Shown: positions 36,946-46,304 of the stretch, in pieces
Numbering within the stretch: the first letter of the stretch is position 1
Layout: each line of letters begins with the position of its first letter
DNA from: Neobacillus sp. DY30
GTDB lineage: Bacteria; Bacillota; Bacilli; Bacillales; Cytobacillaceae
Length of the DNA: 64,000 nt
Reading direction: 5' to 3'
Assembly: GCF_030123065.1 (NCBI RefSeq)
Contig: NZ_CP126093.1
Coordinates: 4,718,001 to 4,782,000, forward strand
Position numbers and translations under genes: made by a program
The notes under the pieces: generated by a model
The model's database searches: none
The model's input: the letters and a program-made list of their open reading frames with translations, nothing else
What the model was told of the DNA's origin: nothing

Positions 36946-37591
36946 ACTGGCTCTCCCCTCCTAATACCTTTTTTTGTTCTTCTACCTGAGCAAATACCTT
37001 CAAAGCTGTTTTGGTTACAATAAAACAATACAAGCTACCACTAAAGAAAAATATTGATCCAGGAAGCAGCAATAAGATGAATCCGATGACCACACCGGAA
37101 ATAAACATGATGACTGTATGGATTGGGTGTGTAAAAATTAATAAGAATGCTGTTTTTATATATTGAGTGAATGATAGGTCATAATGTACATAAAGTGGGA
37201 TGAAATATAGGACAACGGCTAAAGATACAAGCAGTAACCCGGCAGATAGAACTGACAGAAAGATAAATGGCCATCCATCTAAGGATTGAAATAATATAAG
37301 ATCCAGTAAAAAAACAGCAATACCAAGTAATAATAGGTATCCGTAGAGATTTGCTTTCACAAATTCTTCCTTATATTTCTTCCAAAACAAGCTAAAAATC
37401 GGTACATCTTCCTCTTCCATAATAAGCTTTCTCATGACGGCAAACATAGCAGCCGTTGCGGGCATGAGGCCCACTAAAAGTAAGCCGAGAAATGAAAATA
37501 TGATCCATAAAATGTTTGTATAAGCAATCAGCATGACTTTCTCTGAGACTCGATAAATCCCTGAAAGCATACCCTTCGTTTCCATCATCAT
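36926..37591 (-). CDS. YesL-like DUF624 membrane protein
   Basis: 221 aa with about five membrane helices and the DUF624 pattern (LLVGLMPATAAMFAVMRKLIMEEEDVPIFSLFWKKYKEEF). DUF624 proteins such as B. subtilis YesL are almost always next to YesMN two-component systems and CUT1 sugar ABC transporters, as here, but their function is not known. Three ATG codons in a row begin the gene, with AGAGGAGCG just before them, so the precise start is uncertain by two codons. Confidence 0.85.
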   Translation of the reverse strand: MMMETKGMLSGIYRVSEKVMLIAYTNILWIIFSFLGLLLVGLMPATAAMFAVMRKLIMEEEDVPIFSLFWKKYKEEFVKANLYGYLLLLGIAVFLLDLILFQSLDGWPFIFLSVLSAGLLLVSLAVVLYFIPLYVHYDLSFTQYIKTAFLLIFTHPIHTVIMFISGVVIGFILLLLPGSIFFFSGSLYCFIVTKTALKVFAQVEEQKKVLGGESQYGQYSI

Positions 37592-37698
37592 CGCTCCTCT
37601 TTTCAGCTAAATCTTTTATTGTATTATTTATGAGATTAGTACGAATGACGGTTTAACATATAAGGTAACTTTGGATCTTTACCATTGTAATCGTCTAA

Positions 37699-38820
37699 TT
37701 ACTCATACCAGTAACCTTTATGTTTTTTCTCTAAACGCATTAAAGCCTCCAGATAAAAGTAATCTCCCCAAATCATATAATCATCGATTGCAAGATTACC
37801 CCGAACATGATAGGAACCATGCTTTAGGAGACCTTCCGCATCTGCTTCATTAATCGTTGAATATTTTTCTACAAGTGATTTCATCATGCTTTGAATCGCC
37901 ACTTCAAAATATGCTCGGTCAGGATCGTCTTCCTTTAAATGACGGATTATTTCGAGAAGACCACACACAGCAATGGATGCTGCCGAACTATCACGAGGTG
38001 TATTTTCATTAATTGGCGCACAAAAGTCCCAATAGGGAACATAATCTTCTGGTAAATGTTCTATAAAATATTTCGCCATTCTTTTTGCTGTTTCTAAATA
38101 AGCTAACTTTTTTGTAGAGTGATAGGAAAGGGCAAATCCATAGATTCCCCAAGCCTGGCCACGTGTCCATGTCGACCCATTTGTATATCCTTGGTGGGTT
38201 GCTCCACCGATAGGCTCACCTGTTCCTTGGTTAAAGAAAAATGTATGATAAGAACTATCATCACCGCGAACAAGATAGCGCCTGCTTTTTTCCGCTTGAG
38301 CTTCAGCAACATCCAGATATTTAGGATCTCCTGTCTGTTCACTCGCCCAATAGAGAATCGGGAGATTAAGAAGACAATCAATAATGATTCTTCCGCCTTC
38401 TATTTCATCGTTTTTTAGCCCCCACGCCTGCAGATACTGACCTTTCTCACGCCAACGGCTAAGCAACTTCTCTGCAGCCTGCAAAGTTAGTTCTCTCGCT
38501 GACTCGTTTTTTTCAATCATCCATTGGGCTTTAGAAGAAAGCGAATACAAAAAACCGATGTCATGATGATTCAAAACAATATTTTTATTTAGGCGATTTT
38601 GAAAGCTATCGACTGTTTGTATAGCCTTTTCTTTAAAAACAGGATCCTTGGAATATTCGTAACAGAGCCATAATAAGCCTGACCAAAAACCATCGGTCCA
38701 GTCGTCATTATTGTTCAATTCATATTTACCATTCACGCTGACGTGCGGGAATAACTCACCGAAATGTTCAATATTCTTTCTTGTTTTTTTAACTGCATCT
38801 TCAATCGCTAATTTCCACAT
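37699..38820 (-). CDS. unsaturated glucuronyl hydrolase (GH88)
   Basis: 373 aa, no signal peptide. An alpha6/alpha6-barrel enzyme that hydrates and releases the 4,5-unsaturated uronate left by polysaccharide lyases. The two key aspartates known from the Bacillus sp. GL1 enzyme (Asp88 and Asp149, 377 aa) align with D87 in NHHDIGF and D148 in RIIIDCLLNLP. WTRGQAWGIYGF and the aromatic-rich C terminus also fit. First gene of the GH88-yesL-GH35 unit, with AGGAG nine bases before the ATG. A regulon motif copy lies 94 bp upstream. Confidence 0.92.
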   Translation of the reverse strand: MWKLAIEDAVKKTRKNIEHFGELFPHVSVNGKYELNNNDDWTDGFWSGLLWLCYEYSKDPVFKEKAIQTVDSFQNRLNKNIVLNHHDIGFLYSLSSKAQWMIEKNESARELTLQAAEKLLSRWREKGQYLQAWGLKNDEIEGGRIIIDCLLNLPILYWASEQTGDPKYLDVAEAQAEKSRRYLVRGDDSSYHTFFFNQGTGEPIGGATHQGYTNGSTWTRGQAWGIYGFALSYHSTKKLAYLETAKRMAKYFIEHLPEDYVPYWDFCAPINENTPRDSSAASIAVCGLLEIIRHLKEDDPDRAYFEVAIQSMMKSLVEKYSTINEADAEGLLKHGSYHVRGNLAIDDYMIWGDYFYLEALMRLEKKHKGYWYE

Positions 38821-38913
38821 GAAAACATTCTCCTAACCTCTCAGCCTTAATCTATTCCTAAACTATTTCTACTAGCCATGTATTTAGTCTAAAAGAAAAA
38901 GGACGAAGGAAAT

Positions 38914-38950
38914 ATGTCTGATTTACAGAAAAATGTGCACAATTTTTACC
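38914..38950. promoter_or_regulatory. candidate YesN-type operator, copy 1 (GH88/PL8 divergent region)
   Basis: GTGCACAATTTTTAC begins at 38935. A weaker partner (ATGTCTGATTTAC) begins 21 bp away at 38914, nearer GH88. Same orientation relative to the minus-strand gene as copies 2 and 3. A degenerate reverse copy, GGTAAAAATT (39021-39030), faces the lyase gene. Confidence 0.6.
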
Positions 38951-39094
38951 TTGAAATGTCATTAAGCTCTTACCAACATGTTTGGTGTTCTAAAGAATCT
39001 GTCAAAATTCTTCTCTTATGGGTAAAAATTTTCATCCACATGTTGCTAGATTAAGTACTAACATTAGTTATTAACCGGTTACTAGGAGGGGATC

Positions 39095-39178
39095 ATGAAA
39101 TTTTATTTTCTTTTAGTACCAAAGCTTTTTGCGAAGGAGGAAGATAAAAAAACTGGATGTTACATTGAAAAATGTTGA
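39095..39178 (+). CDS. possible 27-aa leader peptide upstream of the lyase
   Basis: ATG with a near-perfect ribosome binding site (AGGAGGGGATC) encodes MKFYFLLVPK...IEKC and stops 34 bases before the lyase start. The first ten residues are hydrophobic. It may be a real upstream ORF affecting lyase translation, or a relic of an earlier start. No family recognised. Confidence 0.35.
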   Translation: MKFYFLLVPKLFAKEEDKKTGCYIEKC

Positions 39179-39212
39179 GAGCAGCATTAATTTTTTTCGA
39201 GGAGAGGGAGTA

Positions 39213-42200
39213 ATGAGGAAAATATTAAATTTAGTATTGGTTATCTGTTTAATCGTACCATTATCTATACCACTTATTGAAAACGCTGCCATAGCAAACA
39301 GTGAAACATTTTCTAGTCTAGATTCCGATGTCAGCCTTGGCGAACTTTTAATAAATAATGAGTTTGACGACAGTGAAGATGCAGGGACGTTTGCTTATAT
39401 GTGGGAAAATGGACAAAAGCCAGTCAATTGGGATTTGCGTAATTGGACAAACTCAGGAGGAGCGAATCCGCAAGCAAAACTCATCCAAGACCAGGAAAAA
39501 AATATGGTTCAAATTGATCTAAATAAGACCGTAGGTTTTTTCCAATATTATAATTCCATCCCTGTAAATCCAAACAGTATTTATCATTTTAATGCAAAAG
39601 TCAAAACAAAGGATATTCAAACACCACATAGCTCGAAAAACGCAGTTACTCTTCGGGTAGAACAATTAAAAGATAGTACCGTTTTGGCAAGAAATGACCT
39701 TGCATTTATTAAAAATCACAGCGGGGAATCGGATTGGGTGAACTTATCCGGCTCCATCACGACACGGAGTGATACGAATCATGTCAGAGTGATTCTTATT
39801 ACGGGACAAGTATCAGCAGGTAATGGCTCAACAGGAACCATTTGGGTTGATTCTTTGAGCATGAAACCTGAAGTTGTTTCGCTCGAAAGTATTACCCTGG
39901 CCCCTGAATCTCTCGCCATTCCTAAGGGGGCTACTGCTGAATTAAGCTATACCCTTAATCCTAAGAATGCAACCTTCCAAGATCTTGAATGGTCCTCAAG
40001 TAATGAAGCGGTAGCAAGTGTGGAGAATGGAAAGGTTACTGGCCTTTCCGGTGGTGATGTTATAATTTCGGTTAGTTCCAAGAACGATCCAAGCATTAAT
40101 GCCACATCTACCGTTACAATCTTTGAGGGAGATATCCCTGTGAAAGGAATCTCTTTAAATCACAGTCAGGTTCGTTTAAATGAGGGAAAAGGGACAATTT
40201 TAACTCCAACCATATCACCCTCTTATGCAAGCAACCATCAGGTAGTCTGGAGTTCGTCAAATGAAAACATTGTAAAGGTCAATGGTGGAGTAATCCAGGC
40301 TTTGCAGCCGGGAAATGCAGTCATCACTGCAACAACAGTGGACGGAAACCATCAAGCCTTCACTGCTATTGTAGTAGATCAGTATGAAGAAGACGAATAC
40401 GATCAGATGAGAAAGAAATGGGCGAACTATATTATTCAGAATACCTATATTGATTTAGCTAACCCTCTGATAAAACAAAAAATTGACAAACTGTCAGAAG
40501 ACGCCAAAGTACTATGGGCGAACATGAATAAAAGTGCAGATAGGAAATACATCTGGGAGAATGCGTCCAGTAATACAAATTCTGCAGATGTAACAACCAG
40601 TTTTAGAAATTTAAAGACCTTAACAAGTGCCTATGCCACGGAAGGTTCCGAACTGCAAGGTAATCCGGACCTTTTAAAAGATATCATCAAGTCATTGGAT
40701 TGGATGGTCGAAAACCGTTATAACGGTAACCACTATAACAATTGGTGGGATTGGCAAATTGGTTCGCCACAACTTCTCAATGATATTACAGCCGTATTAT
40801 ATGAATATTTAAGCGATGAACAATTAGTCGAATATATGAATTCCATCAAAACTTATGTTCCAAGACCAACCCATTATTATGGAGTAGGCGGAGCAACCTG
40901 GATCGTCGAAGCAACAGGGGCAAATCTCGTTGATTTAACAAAGGTCGCAGCGGTTCAAGGGATTATTTCGAAAGAAAAAGCAAGAGTTATTTCCGGCCGG
41001 GATCATTTCCCCATGATTGAAATAAAAAAATCAGGGACGGGGAACGGGCTCTATTCCGATGGATCATTTGTCGATCATAGCAATATCGCCTATACAGGAA
41101 CATATGGTGTCGTATTGTTAGGATCTATGGTAGATATGATTTATTTGTTGGACAATAGTTCGTTCACATTAAATGAAGAAGATTTAAATAATATATACGA
41201 CATGATTTTGAATGCATTTCAACCGGTTATTTATCGCGGACTAATGATGGATATGGTAAATGGCCGTGCCATCTCAAGAGGTAATGTCCAAGATATCGGC
41301 CATGGCGTAGGGGCAATGGAGAGAATCATTCAGTATATGGAATTTGCACCGAAGGAGTATAAGTCAAAGTTTGAAAGCATGGTGAAATATTGGATATCTT
41401 CCAATGATTCCGTAAACATGATTGAACGCTTCAGTCGTATTCCTGTCATTACCATGGCAAATAAGATTATAAATGATTCTAGTATTCAGCCAAGAGGAGA
41501 ACTGATCGGCCACTATAACTTTGCGAATATGGACAGGGTCGTCCATAGAAGACCGGGATATGTTTTTGGAATTAGTATGTACTCTAACCGGATTGGTGCC
41601 TATGAAGGAAATATGAATGGTGAAAACACAAAAGGGTTTTATACTGGTTCAGGCATGACCTACTTATACAATAATGATTTACAGCAATATAGCGGTGATT
41701 TCTGGCCGACCGTTGATTCCTATCGTTTGCCAGGTACTACGGTTGATGCAACAAAACAACTGCCAGTAGGCGCAGGTACAGGAAAGACTTCCCCTCAATC
41801 CTGGGTTGGCGGCAGTACAATCGAAGGGCTATATGGAACAAATGGAATGTTCCTAGATCAAAGTATTTACGGAGTGACCTTAAAAGGGAAAAAATCATGG
41901 TTTATGTTCGATAATGAAATCATTGCACTTGGATCGGGTATTCAGAGTAATGACGGACGTCCAATTGAAACGATTGTCGAAAATAGAAAGTTACTAGACA
42001 GTGGAAATAATGCACTGTATGTAGATCATCAAAAAATGTCATCTAACCTTGGCTGGACGGAAGAAAAAATAGGCGTTAACTGGTCACATTTAAGTGGAAA
42101 TGCAAAAGGAAGCGATATTGGTTATTACTTCCCAGAAAAAACTGAAGTAAAATTCCAAAGAGAAGCTCGAACCGGCTCTTGGAAAGACATTAATACAACT

Positions 42201-42710
42201 GGCTCCGAACAATTGATCACAAGAAACTATATGAAAATGAGCATCAATCACGGGGTAAATCCTAGTAATGGAAGCTACTCCTACGTAATACTGCCAAACA
42301 AATCAAAAGAAGAGACAGCGAAATACTCAGAGAATCCAGACATTAAGATTTTAGCTAATAATGAAAAAGTTCAGGCTGTAAAAGAAAAGAAATTAAATAT
42401 CATGGGTGTTAACTTTTGGGAAAATGAAAAAATAACCATTGATAAACTTACTAGCTATCAGAAAGCATCAGTCATGTTCAAGGAAATACCAGGTAAAATG
42501 ATTGAAATAGCGGTAAGTGACCCTACTCATAAGCAGGATTTCATCGAGATAGAATTAGATTATAATATTAAGTCTTCTATCTTTGTAGACCCTAGAATTC
42601 AAATACAGAAAATCAGTCCAGCTAAAACCAAGCTGCTGATTGATGTTAAAGGGGCAATGGGTCAAAGTATAACAGCAGAGTTCAGCCTAAATAATAAACC
42701 TTTGGACTGA
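39213..42710 (+). CDS. secreted polysaccharide lyase family 8 protein
   Basis: 1,165 aa. A signal peptide (MRKILNLVLVICLIVPLSIP, probable cleavage after AIA near residue 28) is followed by a carbohydrate-binding-like beta domain (about 35-215), two BIG2 Ig-like domains (about 220-305 and 310-390) and the PL8 lyase toroid plus beta-sandwich (about 400-1165). Catalytic residues of PL8 are N571 (ATGANLVD), H622 (DGSFVDHSNIAYTG) and Y631, with the aromatic patch NWWDWQIGSP and an NGRAISR arginine. PL8 members cut hyaluronan, chondroitin or xanthan. I cannot tell which from sequence alone. Start chosen at the ATG with GAGGAGAGGGAG. No LPxTG or SLH anchor. Confidence 0.9.
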   Translation: MRKILNLVLVICLIVPLSIPLIENAAIANSETFSSLDSDVSLGELLINNEFDDSEDAGTFAYMWENGQKPVNWDLRNWTNSGGANPQAKLIQDQEKNMVQIDLNKTVGFFQYYNSIPVNPNSIYHFNAKVKTKDIQTPHSSKNAVTLRVEQLKDSTVLARNDLAFIKNHSGESDWVNLSGSITTRSDTNHVRVILITGQVSAGNGSTGTIWVDSLSMKPEVVSLESITLAPESLAIPKGATAELSYTLNPKNATFQDLEWSSSNEAVASVENGKVTGLSGGDVIISVSSKNDPSINATSTVTIFEGDIPVKGISLNHSQVRLNEGKGTILTPTISPSYASNHQVVWSSSNENIVKVNGGVIQALQPGNAVITATTVDGNHQAFTAIVVDQYEEDEYDQMRKKWANYIIQNTYIDLANPLIKQKIDKLSEDAKVLWANMNKSADRKYIWENASSNTNSADVTTSFRNLKTLTSAYATEGSELQGNPDLLKDIIKSLDWMVENRYNGNHYNNWWDWQIGSPQLLNDITAVLYEYLSDEQLVEYMNSIKTYVPRPTHYYGVGGATWIVEATGANLVDLTKVAAVQGIISKEKARVISGRDHFPMIEIKKSGTGNGLYSDGSFVDHSNIAYTGTYGVVLLGSMVDMIYLLDNSSFTLNEEDLNNIYDMILNAFQPVIYRGLMMDMVNGRAISRGNVQDIGHGVGAMERIIQYMEFAPKEYKSKFESMVKYWISSNDSVNMIERFSRIPVITMANKIINDSSIQPRGELIGHYNFANMDRVVHRRPGYVFGISMYSNRIGAYEGNMNGENTKGFYTGSGMTYLYNNDLQQYSGDFWPTVDSYRLPGTTVDATKQLPVGAGTGKTSPQSWVGGSTIEGLYGTNGMFLDQSIYGVTLKGKKSWFMFDNEIIALGSGIQSNDGRPIETIVENRKLLDSGNNALYVDHQKMSSNLGWTEEKIGVNWSHLSGNAKGSDIGYYFPEKTEVKFQREARTGSWKDINTTGSEQLITRNYMKMSINHGVNPSNGSYSYVILPNKSKEETAKYSENPDIKILANNEKVQAVKEKKLNIMGVNFWENEKITIDKLTSYQKASVMFKEIPGKMIEIAVSDPTHKQDFIEIELDYNIKSSIFVDPRIQIQKISPAKTKLLIDVKGAMGQSITAEFSLNNKPLD

Positions 42711-42789
42711 TAAGCTACAAGATGAGGCACCTCTCATAAATTTTACTTAACACCCGCAAGCATATTCCACTTGGTTAATCCTGGCAGAA

Positions 42790-42825
42790 AAAACAGGCAA
42801 CTTCCTAAAGGGAGTTGCCTGTTTT
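42790..42825. terminator. bidirectional terminator between the lyase and yesN-like genes
   Basis: AAAACAGGCAACTTCC and GGAGTTGCCTGTTTT pair with one bulged T. T runs lie on both strands. It ends two convergent genes. Confidence 0.85.
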
Positions 42826-42831
42826 AATATA

Positions 42832-44418
42832 TTAATAATGTATCCTTGCCCGATATTCCCTCGGTGTCATCTTCGTATACTTTTTAAATACTTTTGAAAA
42901 GTAGGTTCGATCTGAATAGCCGCATTTTAAGGCAACCTCTTCTACTGATTCTCCTGTTTGTTCAAGTATTTTTACGGCGACACCGATTTTAAAACGATGA
43001 ACATAATCGGTAAAGTTTTCGCCCGTCAATCGTTTAAAATAACGGGAGAAGTAACTTGGATTTAAATATAAATGAGCAGCCATATCTGTAGAGGTAACAT
43101 TTTTAGAGAGATTCTGAACGATGTACTCATCAATCTCCTGTAACTTTGGCTCTCTAGCGCTGGCTCCGTCCAATTTTCCATTCAAATGAATAAGCTGTGT
43201 AAGCTTGTTTTCTACAAGATTTACTACATCACTTAGTCTAGAGCATTCCTCAAGAAACGAATAAAACTCTTCATTTCCGGATTCAATATATTGTAATTCA
43301 ATTAATCGGATTCTCCGTGCTAAAACCTTCTTCAATTCTTCAGGATCAAAATTCTTTTCCGTTGAGGTTTGGGTGATAACTTTTATTATCTCTTTTACTT
43401 TTTTACTGTCTTTTTCTTTTACAGCGATAACTAGTTCACCCATCTCTTTGTCTAGAAGACGACTGATCGGGCAAAAAGCGCTTTGTTTCGTCTCCTTATC
43501 CCAAATCAAAATCGGTACAGTATTATAAAAAAATCGATAGCGATTGTGAATCATCGGTTTGAAAACAAAACCAACATTTTTTATATCATACGATTGACGG
43601 CCATAGATAAAAGAAATCTCCAGACCTAACAATTCAATTATTTTCTGCTGTATCTCCAATAATAAAGATTGAAGGTACTGATGATGATCAAATTTTATAT
43701 TTTGACGATAATTATAAACAAAAACAATCGATTCTTCCTCATTAAAAAATGTCATACCATGATATTTTTTCGCGATATCACTAGCGATATTATAAAATCC
43801 GTATTTAATTACGGACAGATCTTGATAGGAATACTTTTCCATAAACGTTGATATTGATAAGTGGCCTGTTCCTATAATAAACGAGGGATATTGCCAACTA
43901 ATATCAAGTTTTTTTGCAAACTGGATTAGCATTTCCGGCTCATCTCTTTTTATAAGACGGTCGAATAACGAATGTTTCAGTATTTCAATGTTCCGGTTGA
44001 GTATCTCCTTATAGGATAAATCTTCTACACTAACAGACGTTTCTATCATTTTATTAATCGAATTCTTCAAGCTTTCTTCAAGCTGCTCTTTCGTTAACTC
44101 ATCCTTAATCAAGTAACTATCGGCATTTAGCTGAATGGCTTTTTGTGCATAATGGAAATCCTCATGGCAGGTTAAAAAAATCATTCTAACATCTGGTTTG
44201 ATTTGTTTAAGTTCCGCAGCAAGTTCAAGACCATTCATTTGTGGTAATCCAATATCTGAAATCACCAAATCAGGTTTATACTGTTTAAACATCTCCAAGG
44301 CTTTTACACTTGAAAAGGATGTACCTACTACGTTTAAACCATGTTCCTCCCAATTGATTAGTTGTTGAAGATATTTAATCATTGGTACATCATCATCAAC
44401 CAGCATAATATTAATCAT
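42832..44418 (-). CDS. YesN-type response regulator (REC + AraC HTH)
   Basis: 528 aa. The receiver domain (about 1-120) has acidic pocket VDDD and phospho-acceptor D55 in VISDIGLPQMNG. A long linker of about 300 residues precedes the C-terminal AraC/XylS DNA-binding domain (about 425-525: NVTSTDMAAHLYLNPSYFSRYFKRLTGENF...VALKCGYSDRTYFSKVFKKYTKMTPREYR). The start codon directly abuts the kinase stop codon, so they are coupled. It probably activates the locus by binding the GTGCAC motif pairs. Confidence 0.92.
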   Translation of the reverse strand: MINIMLVDDDVPMIKYLQQLINWEEHGLNVVGTSFSSVKALEMFKQYKPDLVISDIGLPQMNGLELAAELKQIKPDVRMIFLTCHEDFHYAQKAIQLNADSYLIKDELTKEQLEESLKNSINKMIETSVSVEDLSYKEILNRNIEILKHSLFDRLIKRDEPEMLIQFAKKLDISWQYPSFIIGTGHLSISTFMEKYSYQDLSVIKYGFYNIASDIAKKYHGMTFFNEEESIVFVYNYRQNIKFDHHQYLQSLLLEIQQKIIELLGLEISFIYGRQSYDIKNVGFVFKPMIHNRYRFFYNTVPILIWDKETKQSAFCPISRLLDKEMGELVIAVKEKDSKKVKEIIKVITQTSTEKNFDPEELKKVLARRIRLIELQYIESGNEEFYSFLEECSRLSDVVNLVENKLTQLIHLNGKLDGASAREPKLQEIDEYIVQNLSKNVTSTDMAAHLYLNPSYFSRYFKRLTGENFTDYVHRFKIGVAVKILEQTGESVEEVALKCGYSDRTYFSKVFKKYTKMTPREYRARIHY

Positions 44419-46143
44419 CTATTTTTCACCTTCCTTACCTGTTCCAAACGGAATTTGAATAACAATCGATATACCGCCCTTTTCATTTTGCTGAAGTTCA
44501 ATATCTGTATTGGAACCATAATAAAGCTTTAGTCTCTTAGCAATATTCATTAACCCTACTCGATTATAAGATGTTTCTTCAGCGTCAATCTTTAACATTC
44601 GGTTTAACTCTATAAGTTGAAGTTCACTCATCCCTTTTCCATTATCACTTATCATTATAGAAATCGATTGATCCACTTTTTTGGCTCGGATGGTTATTTC
44701 TCCAGCTGTTTTTTCAGAAAATCCATGAACAATGGCATTTTCTATAAAAGGTTGAAGTAATAATTTCGGTAAGCTACTACCTTTCACTTGATCCTCCACT
44801 TCAACTTTCAATTCTACATTCACTTCTGTTCTCATCCTCATGATTTCTATATAATAAAATAACAGTTTGCATTCACTTTCAATTGTAGATGGTTCATCTA
44901 TTTTCATATAAGCTCTTAATAAACTCATTAAGGCGTTTATTTTTTCAGCATGCTCATTATCATTATTTATAAATAAACTGCATTTGATAGAATTTAAGGT
45001 ATTAATCAAAAAATGCGGCCGTATTTGAGCGAATAATGCTTGAAGTTCTATGGTCCTTTTTTCTTCTTGTTCTTTTTCAATCTTTTCAATTAACCCTTTT
45101 ATTTCATCTAACATATGATTAATGGTATTACCCAATTCGTTGATTTCATCTCTGCCATCAGGGATGTACCGGACATCGTGTTTTCCTTGACCAAACTGAG
45201 TAGCAACAAAAGACAGTCTCTGAATAGGACGATTAAGTCTTCTAGCAATTAATAGTGAAATGAACAAAAAGATAAAAAAGAAAACAGCAATTAAAATTGA
45301 ACTTAGTAAAAAGTTTTTGGTAATTTGTCCTGTTACTTCTTCATCCGAGGTCTCATGGATGAGCTTCCATTTTGATATCGGAATGTGAATTTCGTCACGA
45401 ATTTCTCCGCTTCTCGATTCTCCGCCTTGATAAGATATTGCAGGGTCCCCTTCAATCAACTTTCCATTCTCATCAAATAATGCAAGTTTACCAGTCTTGG
45501 CCGATTGAAATAATCGTTTAAAATATCCATTCGAGATGCCTATATTTAACGTCGCTAAAGGTGCACCATTTTGGGGATCTTTTATAACACGACTAAAGTA
45601 GTAATAAGAGTCTGCATCTTCATTCATATAATTAACCGAACCCAATGATTGTAAATGACTGGTCTGATTAACATCAATACGGTCTTGCAACCGATTCCAA
45701 TGTTCTTTCAAAACTGTTAAAGACGCGATTTTACCAGAGATACCATCTGAGTAAGGAACGATAAACTCTTTATTATTAACTAAAAACATATGAATATCCG
45801 AATTTAACATTTTAATGGATATATAGTCAAAGGAAGTGACAACCTTCTGATAGTTATCATAGTCCCGATACCTCTCTATTTTCTCGGTATCGCTAAAATC
45901 ACTAAGATTTCGAATGGTTTCATCGTTTTTCACATAAAAATGAGTAACATAATTTAAATCATCGACTATTTTTGTGATATCTTTGGAGACTAAATTCAAT
46001 ACAGAACGATTGGATAGTTCAATTTTTTCTATTACATTATCCTTTGTTGTTTTATAAGACAATACTGCAATTACCAATACTGGGAGCAAGATTAATATAA
46101 TAAATGATGACTGTATTTTTTGATAATAGCTTAATTTGTTCAT
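44419..46143 (-). CDS. YesM-type sensor histidine kinase
   Basis: 574 aa membrane kinase of the LytS/YesM class. Helix TM1 (about 11-31), an extracellular sensor domain (about 35-275), TM2 (about 280-305) and HAMP (about 305-360) are followed by the His_kinase domain. The phosphorylated histidine is H377 in QIRPHFLINTLNSIK, and the ATPase N and G boxes are PFIENAIVHG and ISDNGKGMS. It likely senses an oligosaccharide or a binding protein. AGGA precedes the ATG; a cre-like site lies just upstream. Confidence 0.92.
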   Translation of the reverse strand: MNKLSYYQKIQSSFIILILLPVLVIAVLSYKTTKDNVIEKIELSNRSVLNLVSKDITKIVDDLNYVTHFYVKNDETIRNLSDFSDTEKIERYRDYDNYQKVVTSFDYISIKMLNSDIHMFLVNNKEFIVPYSDGISGKIASLTVLKEHWNRLQDRIDVNQTSHLQSLGSVNYMNEDADSYYYFSRVIKDPQNGAPLATLNIGISNGYFKRLFQSAKTGKLALFDENGKLIEGDPAISYQGGESRSGEIRDEIHIPISKWKLIHETSDEEVTGQITKNFLLSSILIAVFFFIFLFISLLIARRLNRPIQRLSFVATQFGQGKHDVRYIPDGRDEINELGNTINHMLDEIKGLIEKIEKEQEEKRTIELQALFAQIRPHFLINTLNSIKCSLFINNDNEHAEKINALMSLLRAYMKIDEPSTIESECKLLFYYIEIMRMRTEVNVELKVEVEDQVKGSSLPKLLLQPFIENAIVHGFSEKTAGEITIRAKKVDQSISIMISDNGKGMSELQLIELNRMLKIDAEETSYNRVGLMNIAKRLKLYYGSNTDIELQQNEKGGISIVIQIPFGTGKEGEK

Positions 46144-46164
46144 ATCATTCCTGCCACCCTTTTT

Positions 46165-46180
46165 TAGATTGCGTTTTCAA
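46165..46180 (-). promoter_or_regulatory. candidate cre (CcpA) site upstream of the yesM-like gene
   Basis: Minus-strand TTGAAAACGCAATCTA fits WTGNAARCGNWWWCAW at 15 of 16 positions. It lies 21 bases before the kinase start, where CcpA would block elongation. Confidence 0.6.
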
Positions 46181-46268
46181 CGATTACAATTATTATTTTA
46201 CTACAAAGATCGTTATAAATTTCATACAGACATTATTAACTTCAAAATCTAGTTTTTTAGATGGAACA

Positions 46269-46294
46269 AAAGACCCCTCAGCTGAGGCGTCTTT
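46269..46294 (-). terminator. terminator after the binding-protein gene
   Basis: AAAGAC-c-CCTCAG and CTGAGG-c-GTCTTT form a stem with one mismatch, followed on the minus strand by TTTTG. Confidence 0.7.
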
Positions 46295-46304
46295 ATAAAT
46301 AGTT

